A stretch of 64,000 bases of DNA, taken from Pomphorhynchus laevis. Lineage: Eukaryota > Acanthocephala > Palaeacanthocephala > Echinorhynchida > Pomphorhynchidae. The stretch lies in the NCBI GenBank assembly GCA_012934845.2, contig WNNJ02003012.1:186001-250000 (forward strand), read 5' to 3'. The position numbers and the translations under genes are program-made. Of this stretch, positions 23,063-36,044 are shown piece after piece. Numbering within the stretch: position 1 is the first letter of the stretch; each line of letters starts with the position of its first letter. The notes under the pieces are model-generated. The model did not search any database. It saw only the letters and a list, made by a program, of their open reading frames with translations, and had not been told where the DNA came from.

Positions 23063-26000
23063 ATGGCGTCCCATCTCTCCCCCTTGTCTTCTTCGCTAGT
23101 CAATCTCACTCCTAAGCATACTTTTCGTCTTAGTCTATTCAACACTCGCTCCATTCGTCATAAAGCTGATAAGCTTCTCGATATCTTCGAACAATTATCT
23201 ATCGATATTCTCTGCATTACCGAATCCTGGCACTCTGACTCCGACGATCTTGCTATTCGTCGTCTATGTCGCTCTGGTTGTTCTCTAGTAGAATCAGCTC
23301 GTCAAATTGCATATCATAAATCTATTGCTTCTAACCATGGCGGTATTGTTGCCATTGCTCGTTACCCAATGTCTTTACGTAAAATCAACGTTAACATCCG
23401 TTACACTTCATTCGAATTACTCATATGCAGATTATCAACGCCTTTCCCTCTGGAACTTGTGATTGTATACCGTCCAGGTTCAGTTGCCCCATCACGTATC
23501 TTCTTTAACGACCTTGCAGATCTAATGTCTCACTGAATGTTGTCTTATACTCCTTCTTTTGTTCTCGGTGACTTTACCATTCGTCTTGATCGCCCGTCTG
23601 ACTCTGACTCTATCACTTTAACTAATCTGTTTTCTGATTTTAACTATAAATTACTTTCAATAAGCCAAACTCATATCCTCGGCGGTGCTCTCGACATCAT
23701 TGCTGTCCCTAACTGCTTCAATGACTATACTTCCTAGTCAATTACTGATCCTGGTTTGTCCGATCATTTTCTTGTCACTGTTACTATTACTCGTCCCCAT
23801 CCTCCTTCTCCGCATCCACATTATCCACACCAATTCGACCCTGGAAGCTTCTTGATATCCCTATTCTCTGCACAGCCTTACTCAATTCTTCACTCTTTTC
23901 ACTTCCTCTTAACTATCTCTCTCCCGATGATCTCTGCATTCTGTTTGATTCTAAACTTACGTCGATCCTCAATAACCTTCTGCAGATTATCAACGCCTTT
24001 CCCTCTGGAACTTGTGATTGTATACCGTCCAGGTTCAGTTGCCCCATCACGTATCTTCTTTAACGACCTTGCAGATCTAATGTCTCGCTGTTCGTTGTCT
24101 TATACTCCTTCTTTTGTTCTCGGTGACTTTAACATTCGTCTTGATCGCCCGTCTGACTCTGACTCTATCACTTTAACTAATCTGTTTTCTGATTTTAACT
24201 ATAAATTACTTTCAATAAGCCCAACTCATATCCTCGGTGGAGCTCTCGACATCATTGCTGTCCCTAACAGCTTCAATGACCATACTTCCTTGTCAATTAC
24301 TGATCCCGGTTTGTCCGATCATTTCCTTGTCACTCTTACTCTTACTCGTCCCCATCGTCCTTCTCCGCCTCTACCAATATCTACACCAAGTCGACCCTGG
24401 AAACTTCTCGATATTCCTATTCTCTGCACAGCCTTACTCAAATCTTGACTCTTTTCACTTCCTCTTAACTATCTATCTCCCGATGATCTCTGCATTCTGT
24501 TTGATTCTGAACTCATGTCTATCATCAATAAACTTCTGCCTAGTCGACTCCGACGCTCTCAGCGCTTGCGCCATGCTCCCTGGTTCGATTCTGACTGTAG
24601 TCGTTCTAAGCGTCGACTCCGTCACTCTTTTTGTGTGTATAATCGCTTTCTTAAACGTTCTCCCAACTCAATCCCTCCAAATCTCCGTGATTCCTACTTT
24701 TCTCTACGCCGCTCACATCTTATTCTTATACGTACTAAGCGTACTATCTTTTGGCGAAATCAACTCGAGTCATCTTCCAACTCTAAATCTAATTGGAAAA
24801 TCTTAAACTCAATTCGTTCACGATCATCTACTTCTTGTGATATAAATCCTGATGAATTTTCTTCTTATCTACAAACTAAGCTATCTAATTTACTTTCCCT
24901 ACTGCCCGTAGCCCCCTTGTACCCACTCTTCTCTTTAAATACTTCCCTCCAAGAACTATTCCACATTCTTCCCGTTTCGTCTGATGAAGTTTCTTCGGTT
25001 CTGCTGTCATTACCTAATAAAACCTCTCCTTCTGACCCAATTCCCACTCACTTGCTTAAAAATATCTGCTCCTCTATCTCAACCTTCCTAACCACATTGT
25101 TCAACTCGTCCATCCGTAGCCGTACATTTCCTTCCATCTAAAAATGCGCCACTGTTCGTCCTCTCATAAAAAAGCAATATATCGAATCTTCACTACCATC
25201 TTCGTACCGTCCTATTTCACTTCTCCCAACTCTCTCCAAACTCCTTGAGCGTCTAGTTCTTAAGCAAGTTAATATATATCTCATTTCCTCTATCTTATTT
25301 CCTCCCTTCCAAGCCGCTTTTCGCACTAATTACTCTACCGAAATTGCATGTCTTAAAGTTTATAACGATTTAATCATATCGCGCGATCATAAATTATGTA
25401 GTGTCATAGTTTCTCTTGATCTATCGTCTGCTTTTGACATCGTCGATCACTCGATTCTTCTCCATCGCCTTCGTCATGATTATGGCTTCTCTTTACCCAC
25501 TGTATCATGGTTTTCTTCATATCTATCAAACCGTACATTTCGCGTCTATTCTACCTCTTCGATTTCTCATAAATTTAACTTCCATGTTATGCAATATGCT
25601 GATGACATTCTCATCTATTCTCATGCACCTGTTTATCGTATTCACGATCTTAGTGTTTCTGCTTCCGACTGTCTTGTCTCAATTTCCAATCATCTTTCTT
25701 CCCTTCGCCTTTCTCTGAATCCTGATAAATCCAAAATTATGTGGATCCTACCTCAACGCCTCGGCTTCGAACCTCCCTCCGTATCATTAAATTCTACAAT
25801 TATTCCTATCGTTGATAATCTCGTTTTCCTAGGCTTCCATTTTGACAACCGACTTTCACTTAAACCTTTCGTTAGAGATAAAGTACGCTCATCTACCTTG
25901 ATACTCCGCAACCTCCGTCAAGTTCGTAGATTGATCGATTTCCCTTCTTGTATGACTCTCATATCTTCTCTTCTTTTCTCAAGACTTGATTACTGTCTTA

Positions 26001-26452
26001 GTCTATTTTCCGACACACCTAAATCCACTCTTATTCCTTTACAACGCATCATCAACGCTGCCGTCTGAGTTCTCCTCCGTCTTCGTCGTTTTGTTCATAC
26101 ATCCCACCATCTTGTTTCTCTTGATTGCCCTACCATTTATTTTCGTGTTCAAATTCGTCTTCTTATCATTGCTTTTCGCCTTATAACTTCTCATACCCCT
26201 TCATTTCTCAACCTTTATTTTCTCGACAATTCTCGTACTGTGTAGTGTGCTCTGCATTCCCGTAATTCCCTTCTTTTACATGTCCCAATCTACTCTACCT
26301 CTTTTGGCTTCCGCTCCTTCGTTGTGGCTGATTTTCTCTTGTGGAATCAACTGCCTATTCATATCCGCCAATCAACATCTATGCCGTGCTTCAAACGACA
26401 AATCCGATCCTATTTAAACAATTTATCTACTTGACTTTTTCATTTTTGTTTG
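23063..26452 (+). pseudogene. LINE-A ORF2, copy A: endonuclease-reverse transcriptase, disabled
   Basis: The ORF begins MASHLSPLSSSLVNLTPKHT. The APE-type endonuclease shows LFNTRSIRHKADKLLDIF, DILCITESWHSDSDD and VLGDFTIRLDRPS. The reverse transcriptase shows SLDLSSAFDIVDHS (motif A) and MQYADDILIYSHAP (motif C); motif B is in the deleted part. Multiple stops and frame changes and the duplicated endonuclease block make it nonfunctional. Copies C and D share its Trp-to-stop change in the TFPSIW stretch; copy B does not. Confidence 0.85.
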
Positions 26453-26504
26453 TGGACTTGTAAGCGTACAGCTTGTACGCATTTGCCACATTAAATAAAT
26501 TTGT

Positions 26505-26538
26505 ATTGTTAAATAAAGCCATCTTTTGGTTTACGTCA
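26505..26538 (+). repeat. Gypsy-2 5' LTR, second half only
   Basis: Matches the last 34 bases of the 3' LTR at 30232-30265 with two differences. The first half is missing and replaced by the 3' end of LINE-A copy A. Confidence 0.85.
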
Positions 26539-29500
26539 ATTTATTTGACAATTGGTGACTATGGAGAAGTTTATCAAACCAGAACAGTTGGCTCTCGAAC
26601 CAGATACTCTTGACGCCGCCAGTCTATAGGCCCATTGGAAAAGACGATTTACAAAGTTTTCCTGGACAGCATCGTAGACTTACATGCTGATTCACGTTTG
26701 GACATCCTTGTCAATCACTTGTCAACTACGGTCTATCGACATATCGAATCTGCAACAACTTACGATGATGCCATCTCAATGCTGGAGGCTCTGTTTATTA
26801 AGAAGAAAAGTCAAATATTCACACGATACAAGCTGCTCACACATCGACAAACCGACGAGCAATCGATCGATCAATTCATCCTCAACTTACAAACACTCAG
26901 TCGAGATTGTGTATTTCAAGCAGTTACTTCGATCGAGCATCGTGACTTGGTGATTTGTGACGCATTTGTTAGTGGGTTGCGCTCAACGCATATACGACAA
27001 CGCCTATTAGAAAGCAAAGATCTTGGTGCTATCGAAGCGTTTGATCGATCACGCACACTTGAAAGTGCACAATTGCAAGCATCCGCGTACAACTGTCCAC
27101 CTGATATGTCCGTAACGTCAATTTAAGCTCAAGAGGACGCAACATGCAGTGCTGTTGATAACAAGATAACGGATGTCAGTATGTCCAAACAATGCTATTT
27201 CTGTGGCAGGCAGTACCATCATCGCAGCAAATGTCCAGCAAGAACTGCATATTGTCGACAATGTGGCAAACGTGGCCATTTTGCTTATGTGTGTAAGTTA
27301 TCCAAACGTCCTCGTGTTAACGCAATGACTGAAGATTCGGAGTTTGAGGCTGTTGGCGCCATGCTCGCTAGTATAAATAACGACCTAAGACGTTCGATCG
27401 TAAACATTAAGGTAAATGATCATAATATGAGAGCGTTGATTGACACCGGGAGTTCGACGAATTTTATAAATGCTTCAGTTGCAAAGAGGTTGAGATTTAC
27501 TACACATTCATGTCACAATGTCATAACGATGGTCGCCACAGACAAATCGTCTACTGTTAAGAAATATTGCCTTGCAAACGCGATGATTCAAGAACGAACG
27601 TATCATGACGTTAAGTTTCTATGCCTTCCATGCTTGTGTTGTGATGTCATTTTGGGACATTCCTTTCTATCCGGATTCAAAACCGTGACACTATCCCTCA
27701 GTTCTCATACTCCAACGTTGACCCTAGCCGCATTAGATTCCATGAGGATAGAAGAGCCAAGTTTATTTAACACGCTCTCACCAGGTTGTCGCCCCATTGC
27801 TGTCAAATCAAGGAAGTACAGCCGCTTGCATTCCGATTTCATCGATCGTGAAGTTCAGAGATTATTGCGCGAAGGAATTATTCGTCACAGTCAGTCACCT
27901 GGCGAGCGCAAGTAGTGGTAGTTTCAAATCCATCAGGGAAGAAAAGACTTGTGGTGGATTATTTGATGACAATTAATAAGTTCACCGAACTAGATGCATA
28001 TACACTTCCCAGGATTGACAGTACTATTGAACGTATCGCTACGTATACGTTCTTCAGCCGGATTGATTTGACGTCCGCGTATCACCAAGTGCCAATGCGA
28101 GACTCAGAGAAGTGTTACACCGCCTTCGAAGCAATGGGCAAGCTTTACGAATTTAACCGGGTTCCATTTGGATTGACAAATGCCCCGGCCGTCTTTCAGA
28201 GAATCAGTTAATATGATAGAAGCTGAATCGCTGAAGGGTACATTTGCATATTTTGATGATATTGTCGTATGCGGTACAGATAAAGGCGATCACGATGTGA
28301 ACATACGTTTATTCAAAGATACTACTGTTAAGTATGGACTAACCTTGAACGAAAGTAAATGTAAGTACGGTCTCACGTCGATTTGTTTGCTAGGCTACCT
28401 GGTAACACACAATAACATACGACCCTACCCTGATAGAACAAAAGCTATTACAACCATGGAACAGCCTCGGAATGCTAAAGACCTTAAAAGGATTCTCGGC
28501 ATGTGTGCCCATTATTCCAGGTGGATATCAAATTTTCAGATAAGATCCATCCTCTTCTAGACGTGCACGAATTCCCCCTGGCTACAAATGCAGCAAATGC
28601 ATTCAACTCAATCAAACAAGAGATCGCGGAAGCTGTCCTAAAAGTATTCGATGAGTCGAAAATGATCATTGTCGAGACGGATGCATCAAAGAATGCCATT
28701 GCAGGAGTACTCTATCAAGATGGGCAGCCGCTTGTTTTCTTTTGGAAAACATTGCAGGGGGCTACCAAGACATATTCATCAGTTGAAAAAGAGGCCCTTG
28801 CGATCGTTGAATGCCTCAAATATTGGCGACATTATTTGCTGGGTCGAAAAGTTCAACTTATTATAGACCAAGCGAGTGTTTCGTATATATTCAACGACCG
28901 ACACAAAAGCACTATGAAGAATGAGAAACTTGTAAGATGGCACATTGAGTTAACCCCGTATCAATATGAAATTTTCTATCGGCCGGGGAAAACAATACAG
29001 TCGCTGATGCATTGTCCCGACGATATTGTTGATTGACCAGCAACAATGTATTGACCCATACTAAGTTTCTGCAACAATCATTATGCCATCCGGGAGTGAC
29101 GAGGATGTACCACTTTATCCGTAGTCGGAATATTCCATGTTCTGTCGAGGACATCAAAAACATCGTCAAAAATTGTGGCGTTTGCTCTCGGCTTAAACCA
29201 AGATTCTTCAAGTCAAACGATCACGCCTTAATAAAAGCATGCCAACCATTCGAGCGCTTATCACTAGATTTCAAAGGACCGATTCCATCATCAACACGCA
29301 ACCGTTATATCTTGGTCGTAATCGACGAGTTCTCGAGCTTTCCATTCGCCTTTCAATGTTCTAACATGACGACATCAACAGTCATCGCATGTCTCGAGAA
29401 ATTATTCTTCATGTTTGGAATGCCCGCAATGATTCACTCCTATCGTGGTCCAGCATTTGTTGCGAGAGAGTTCAGTGATTATTAAAATCGATTATGAATA

Positions 29501-30191
29501 TCATCAAGTCGAAGCTGTCCATACAATCCGACATGTAATGGCCAGGTCGAAAAGTACAACGGTACTGGAAGGCTATTGAGCTCGATTTAGCCTCTCATAA
29601 TAGACCAATCACGATGTGGGAATCATCTCTACCAGCTGCACTACATTCAGTAAGATCATTGCTTTGCACTTCGACGAATTGTACTCCTCATGAGAGGTTC
29701 TTTCGTTTTGAGCGCAGATCTTGCACAGGGAAGGCGTTACCAACTTGGTTACTTACGCCTGGCAAAGTTCTATTAAAACAACATGTTCGCTCTAGCAAAT
29801 ATGATCCTCAAGTACAGGTGGAATTCTTCGACGATAGACGAGAAACAACCGTATCGTTGAAGCATCTGGCTCCTTACGCTGATGATTACACACCGTTTCC
29901 AGATATATCTAACGAGCCAAACTCAGAGACAACATACACACGGACTACGGAGCCAATTAAAGCGACCAATTACAATGTATCAGGAGACAAAACCCAAAGC
30001 AAGCCACAGATTTATCAAAACCAGACGAAACGGGAAGCGGACAAGACAGTGAGTGAACCAAAACATTCTGATGACTATCAACAAACAATGGTCAGCGAAC
30101 CGGTCAGAAATCAACAACGTCCACGGGTCTGGCGTAGCCAACGCTTACGTAAAATGCCAAGCCGTTTCAACGATTACATAGTGGATGAAGA

Positions 30192-30265
30192 TGATATGAC
30201 ATTATAACTATAAACGTTTTGTTTGTTCTAGATTGTCAAATAAAACCATCTTTTGGTTTACGTCA
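30192..30265 (+). repeat. Gypsy-2 3' LTR (about 74 bp)
   Basis: Begins TGATATGACATT and ends TTTACGTCA. The left boundary is set by comparison with the fragment at 44336-44386, whose flank differs exactly there. AATAAAACC inside resembles the same part of the Gypsy-1 LTR. This is very short for an LTR. Confidence 0.8.
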
Positions 30266-30489
30266 GTAGCATGATCACTTGAACCGATTGGAGGACCGTA
30301 CTTAATATTCCCAATAGCATTCCTCTTGACAGTAAGACAAATGTCGAACAAATAAGACTTATCCTTTCTATATCGCGTATGCTCATGGACATGCTGAAAT
30401 AAGTTTAAAGTATTGATAACTTTTAAGAGTTCTCAAGAACCATGATTACATATACTAATGAGAACATAATCCTTCCAGTTTACTTTTGG
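30266..30489. other. spacer, nothing recognised
   Basis: AT-rich; I see no motif. Confidence 0.5.
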
Positions 30490-30909
30490 CATATTAGTCT
30501 CCTACGATAATCAAATGTCCATCTTTAGATATTTTTACATGACTAAGCAGAAAGGATTGAATAGAGGCAGTTGGCGAACACGGAGGTCGGTAAAATATAT
30601 CGAACGTTAGGTCCCTAATCCCTGGGTTAATAGATACCCACAAATAATCACATTCAGACGACGAATTACTAGATTCGACCATTTTTACAGATAATGAGTC
30701 TCTTATATAAAGAGCAACACCACCTTGCCACATTGTCTATCCCTAAGAATGAGAGTATATCCCTCGATACTTATTTCAGAACCAAGTATGTATATACTTA
30801 GCCAGGTATCAGTGAGAGCTATTATATCGTAACGCGTCTTCGACAAACGCACCGTCAATTCATCTAATTTATGGTGAATGCTAAGTATGTTTGTGTAAAG
30901 TATGCGCAA
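30490..30909 (-). mobile_element. LINE fragment, APE endonuclease N-terminal part
   Basis: In two frames it reads RILYTNILSIHHKLDELTVR, YDIIALTDTWLS, GGVALYIRDSLSVKMVE and FDIFYRPPCSPTASIQSF, ending HLIIVGD. This is the usual order of an APE-type LINE endonuclease up to the GD(F/Y) block. One frame change is needed near 30.72 kb. It differs in sequence from families A and B. Confidence 0.75.
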
Positions 30910-30929
30910 ATTGGGGAAGATGTTCGTAG

Positions 30930-32160
30930 ACTGAACTACGCAGGAGCAACCCCGTAGTAACAGAGGTATAATTTTTCGGATAAAAAACCTAGAGGGATCT
31001 TATATGTGGTGCGACACAGAGTAAACGAAGAACATCCTTGCACACTTCTGAAAGTTTGGAACGGATCAAAGCGTGTGAGATAAGCTAATTTCGAAAACGA
31101 AACCTTGCGAGAGAAGCAAAAGAAGAATTTAAGGAAATTCCATTTTATTCTATCAATTTGCTCGAAATTCCGAATAGATAAATTTTGCCAAATAGTCGAT
31201 AACCCATATGGAACCTTTGGAAGAAACATAATTTGATTATATTTCATGGCTGTAAGATAGTTTCTTGAACGTAAAAGATTGACCGTACTCATGCAAGAAG
31301 CAACCTTACAAGCAATTATATCAAAATGATTAGTAAATCTGTCCACTTAGAGGACAGATTAAAGCCAAGATAGCAGAATTGCTTACATTTGCATATTTAT
31401 ACCGTCATAGGTAAAAACATCATTTCGTGTTAACCTACCACCCCCTAGGAATTTTAACACTTTTGTTCAAAGTATTAAAATACTAGATTAACCTGCAAAC
31501 CATTTTCGCTAGATTAACCTGCAAACCATTCGCCATACGATACAGTGTGAGCCTAACTAATGCTGAACTCACATCACCTATTTTTGACGTATATATAACC
31601 AGATCATCTGCATATAAAATACAATAAGAGTTAGTTTCACTTATACATGATGACAGATCATATACAAGTAGACTGGACAAAAGTGGGCTTTGAGGGTCAC
31701 CCTAAGGAACGCCCTTAATTTGTTGAAAGTAATCTGAACATTTTATTCCATCAAAGAATCGGACAATGTGATGAGAGATAACCTGATGTAGTACATGTAT
31801 GATATAGCCCTTTAGGCTAAGTGAGGCTATTAATTTTCGGAGAAGCAAGTCTCTGTCAATGCAATCGAATGCTTTTGTAAAATCTACGAAGACAACGTAC
31901 AAAGGAGGGCGATTTGAACTAGATTCTTGAACAGCGTTTTTTAAGATAGAGACAGCACTTGTGGTAGAGAAACCTTGTCGAAAATCATGTTGCTCGATTG
32001 GGAGAAAGTTTGATACATATACTGCAAGTCTACGGCTCTTTATGGTAGCAAATAACTTATATAGTTGACTTAGTATTACGATACTTCTGTAATTATTTAG
32101 ATTTCGAGGATCATTACCACCTTTAAAAAGTATTTTTAGAATCACCTTCTTCGATACGGG
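30930..32160 (-). mobile_element. LINE fragment, reverse transcriptase and C-terminal part
   Basis: From the right: VILKILFKGGNDPRNLNNYR (RT entry), LYVVFVDFTKAFDCIDRDLL (motif A), FQQIKGVP followed by a frame change into QGDPQSP (motif B), then YCILYADDLVIYTS (motif C, about 31.60 kb). A last block at 31346-30936 (PKVPYGLSTIWQNLSIRNFE) fits the thumb and C-terminal region. Several stops occur. It is a different lineage from families A and B; I cannot place its clade securely. Confidence 0.78.
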
Positions 32161-32224
32161 AAAAAATCTCCTATCAAGACTCGATTAAATAACATCACAA
32201 GAAAATAAATTGAGACTGACCAAA

Positions 32225-33053
32225 TACCTTTAAAAAAACGATTTATTTTAACGTGGCAAATGCGTGCAAGCGCACGCTTACATGACCACAACAAAACAAG
32301 ACTGTGAATCAGGTGTCGAGAAGGTGTGAACGGAGGAGGTGTTTGAATGTGATAAAGGAGGGAGCGCGGCGGACGTCGAGAGGAAGTTGATTCCAGGCGA
32401 GTGAGGCGGCGACGAGGAAGGATCGGAGACCGTAGTTGTTGGAGTAATTAGGAACGTGGAGTAAGAGGGTATGACAGGAACGAAACGATAGCGAGGTGGG
32501 GCGAGTATCGTCTAAGAAAGGAAGGTTGATGAACGATGGGGAGCCGACAGCGATGAGACGAAAAGTAACGAGAAGAAGGCGGAGTTTGATGCGGATGTGG
32601 ATGGTGGGCCAGGAGAGTTGGGCAAGATATGTGGATGTGTGGTCGAAGCGACAGAGACGAAAGAGCACTCGAACGGCGGTGTTGATTATTCGTTGTAGGG
32701 GTAGGATGATGGATTTTGGAGAATTGGCGAAAAGGCTAAGGCAGTAATCGATTTTAGGGAAAAGAAGCGATGAAAGAAGAGACATACAAGAACGGAAGTC
32801 GATAAGGGGGCGGATACGGCGGATGTCACGGAGAATTAAGTTAGACGAGCGGACCTTGTCACGGACGAAGGGTTTAAGGGAAAGGTGATCATCGAAATGG
32901 AAGCCTAAGAAAGTGAGATTGTGGACTATAGGGATGATCGATGAGGCAAAAGAAACAATGGGAGGAGATATGTTTGGTTTACGGGGAGGATCCACATTAT
33001 TTTGGACTTTTCGGGGTTTAGAACGAGATGGAGATTGGAGAGACGTTTGTAGA
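32225..33053 (-). mobile_element. CR1-like LINE, family B, copy E (3' half, split by copy B)
   Basis: The frame 33067-32309 reads IVHNLTFLGFHFDDHLSLKP, LILRDIRRIRPLIDFRSCMS and ends FKHLLRSHLLDT*. It is the C-terminal part of a LINE ORF2 close to but distinct from family A. It ends in the hairpin GCGTGCGCTTGCACGC and CCACGTTAAAATAAAT. Its upstream half is copy F (37577-38785), from which it was separated when LINE-A copy B inserted. The duplicated 5-mer GTAGA lies at 33049-33053 and 37577-37581. Confidence 0.85.
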
Positions 33054-33133
33054 TAATAATAATACAAATTTATTTAATGTGGCAAATGCGTACAAGCTGT
33101 ACGCTTACAAGTCCACAAACAAAAATGAGAAAG

Positions 33134-36044
33134 TCAAGCAGTTAAATTGTTCAGATGGGATCGGATTTGTCGTTTGAAGCACTGCAGGGAAGTTGATTGG
33201 CGTATATGAATGGGCAGATGATTCCACGATAGAGGAGCAGCCACCAGGAAGGAGCGGAGTCCAAAGGAGGTAGAGTAGTTTGGGACATGTAAAAGAAGGG
33301 AATTACAGGAACGCAAGGAACAGTAAACAGGACGGGAATTATCAAGAAAAGGAAGGTTGAGAAATGAAGGGGTATGAAAAGTTACAAGGCGGAAAGCAAC
33401 GATAAGAAGACGAATTTGAACACGACAATAAATTGTAGGCAAATCGAGAGAAGCAAGATGGTAGGATGTGTGATCAAAACGACGAAGACGGAGGAGAATT
33501 CGGACAGCTGCGTTGACGATGCGTTGTAGGGGAAGAAGAGTGGATTTAGGTGAGTTGGAAAATAGACTAAGACAATAATCGAGTCTAGAAAAAAGGAGAG
33601 ATGATATGAGAGTCATACAAGAAGGGAAATCGATCAATCTACGAACTTGACGGAGGTTGCGGAGTATCAAGGTAGATGAGCGTACTTTATCTCTAACGAA
33701 AGGTTTAAGTGAAAGTCGGTTGTCAAAATGAAAGCCTAGGAAAACGAGATTATCAACGATAGGAAGAATTGTAGAATTTAATGATACGGAGGGAGGTTCG
33801 AAGCCGAGGCGTCGAGGTAGGATCCACATAATTTTGGATTTATCAGGATTCAGAGAAAGGCGAAGGGAAGAAAGATGATTGGAAATTGAGACAAGACAGT
33901 CGGAAGCAGAAACACTAAGATCGCGAATACGATAAACAGGTGCATGAGCATAGATGAGAATGTCATCAGCATATTGCATAACATGGAAGTTAAATTTATG
34001 AGAAATCGAAGACAAATCACCAAGAAGAAGAGAGAAAAGTATAGGGCCTAATACGGAGCCTTGCGGAACACCGGACGGAATGGACGAAGGATGGGAGAGA
34101 GAAGAGTTAGAATATACGCGAAATGTACGGTTTGATAGATATGAAGAAAACCATGATACAGTGGGTAAAGAGAAGCCATAATCATGACGAAGGCGATGGA
34201 GAAGAATCGAGTGATCGACGATGTCAAAAGCAGACGATAGATCAAGAGAAACTATGACACTACATAATTTATGATCGCGCGATATGAGTAAGTCGTTATA
34301 AACTTTAAGACATGCAATTTCGGTAGAGTAATTAGAGCGAAAAGCGGCTTGGAAGGGAGGAAATAAGTTAGAGGAATAGAGATATGTATTAACTTGCTTA
34401 AGAACGAGACGCTCAAGGAGTTTAGAGAGGGTTGGGAGAAGTGAGATTGGACGGTACGAAGATGGTAGTGAAGAGTCGAGAGATTGCTTTTTGATGATAG
34501 GACGAACAGTGGCGCATTTCCAGATGGAAGGAAATGTACAGCTACGGATGGACGAGTTGAACAATGTGGTTAGGAAGGGTAAGATAAAAGTGCAGATATT
34601 TTTAAGTAAGTGAGTGGGAATTGGGTCAGAAGGAGAGGTTTTATTAGGTAATGACAGCAGAACCGAAGAAACTTCATCAGACGAAACGGGAAGAAGGTGG
34701 AATAGTTCTGGGAGGGAAGTATTTAAAGATAAGAGTGGGTACAAGGGGGCTATGGGTAGTAGGGAAAGTAAATTAGATAGCTTAGTTTGTAGATAAGAAG
34801 AAAATTCATCAGGATTTATATTACAAGGGGTAGATGATCGTGAAAGAATTGAGTTTAAGATTTTCCAATGAGATTTAGAGTTGGAAGATGACTCGAGTTG
34901 ATTTTGCCAAAAAGAGAGTACGTTTAGTACGTATAAGAATGAGATGTGAACGGCGTTGAGAAAAGTAGGAATCACGAAGATTTGGAGTGAGTGAGTTGGG
35001 TGAACGTTTAAGAAAGCGTTTATACATACGAAAAGAGTGACGGAGTCGACGCTTAGAAAAACTACAGTCAGAATCGAACCAGGGAGCATGGCGCAAGCGC
35101 TGGGAACGTCGAAGTCGACTAGGTAGAAGGTTATTGAGGATCGACGTAAGTTCAGAATCAAACAGAATGCAGAGATCATCGGGAGAGAGATAGTTAAGAG
35201 GAAGTGAAAAGAGTGAAGAATTGAGTAAGGCTGTGCAGAGAATAGGGATATCGAGAAGCTTCCAGGGTCGACTTGGTGTAGATAATGGTAAAGGCGGAGA
35301 AGGAGGATGGGGACGAGTAAGAGTAAGAGTGACAAGGAAATGATCGGACAAACCAGGATCAGTAATTGACAAGGAGGTATAGTCATTGAAGCAGTTAGGA
35401 ACAGCAATGATGTCGAGAGCACCGCCGAGAATATGAGTTGGGCTTGTTGAAAGTAATTTATAGTTAAAATCAGAAAAAAGATTAGTTAAAGTGATAGAGT
35501 CAGAGTCAGACGGGCGATCAAGACGAATGTTAAAATCACCGAGAACAAAAGAAGGAGTATAAGACAATGAACAGTGAGACATTAGATCTGCAAGGTCGTT
35601 AAAGAAGATACGTGATGGGGCAACTGAACCTGGACGGTATACAATCACAAGTTCCAGAGGGAAAGGCGTTGATAATCTGCATATGAGTAATTCGAACGAG
35701 GTGTAACGGATGTTAACGTTGATTTTACGTAAAGACATTGGGTGACGAGCAATGGCAACAATACCGCCATGGTTAGACGCAGTAGATGTATGAGATGTAA
35801 TTTGACGAGCTGATTCAACTAGAGAACAACCAGAGCGACATAGACGACGAATAGCAAGATCGTTGGAGTCAGTGTGCCAGGATTCGGTAATGCAGAGAAT
35901 ATCGATAGATAATTGATCGAAGATATCGAGAAGCATATCAGCTTTATGAAGAATGGAGCGAGTATTGAATAGACTAAGACGAAAAGTATGCTTAGGAGCG
36001 AGATCGACTAGCGAAGAAGACAAGGGGGAGAGATGGGACGCCAT
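33134..36044 (-). pseudogene. LINE-A ORF2, copy B: endonuclease-reverse transcriptase, one frameshift
   Basis: About 970 codons starting MASHLSPLSSSLVDLAPKHT. The APE-type endonuclease occupies roughly residues 20-260 (ITESWHTDSNDL, VLGDFNIRLDRPS, LSDHFLVTLTL). The reverse transcriptase fills the middle (SLDLSSAFDIVDHS, GVPQGSVLGPILFSLL, MQYADDILIYAHAP) with an intact active site. The C-terminus ends IHIRQSTSLQCFKRQIRSHL. One extra T in a T-run (A-run on plus near 34909-34913) shifts the frame between endonuclease and RT; no other lesion is evident. The product would nick DNA and prime reverse transcription on it. The start codon lies inside the end of ORF1. Confidence 0.9.

Larger units (their letters stand above)
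21945..26504 (+). mobile_element. CR1-like LINE, family A, copy A (5' end present, internal deletions)
   Basis: It starts ACACAATT, then seven 20-bp repeats, then the ORF1 start (ATG 22134) and ORF2 start (ATG 23063). ORF1 lacks about 430 bp that copy B has. ORF2 carries a tandem duplication of about 560 bp in the endonuclease (units begin near 23427 and 23992), a TGA in LMSH*MLSYT, a TAA after TFPSI (25138-25140), and a deletion of about 100 bp before ISHKFNFHVMQYADD. ORF1 overlaps the start of ORF2 by 37 bases. The 3' end has the hairpin GCGTACAGCTTGTACGC (26464-26480), a poly(A)-type signal and TTTGTATT. It abuts half of a Gypsy-2 LTR. Confidence 0.88.
26505..30265 (+). mobile_element. Gypsy-type LTR retrotransposon (Gypsy-2), 5' LTR cut
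   Basis: Fossil element related to Gypsy-1 but clearly diverged. Parts in order: half a 5' LTR; gag from about 26.56 kb (start MEKFIKPEQLALEPD); two CCHC knuckles near 27.19-27.30 kb; protease (IDTGSS) near 27.44 kb; reverse transcriptase about 27.9-28.5 kb; RNase H about 28.66-29.0 kb; integrase from about 29.05 kb; a hydrophilic tail; 3' LTR. It has several breaks. The start of the internal region contains TTGGTGAC, a possible tRNA primer site. The 5' LTR is chimeric with a LINE, so LTR divergence cannot be used for dating beyond the shared half (two differences in 34). Confidence 0.9.
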
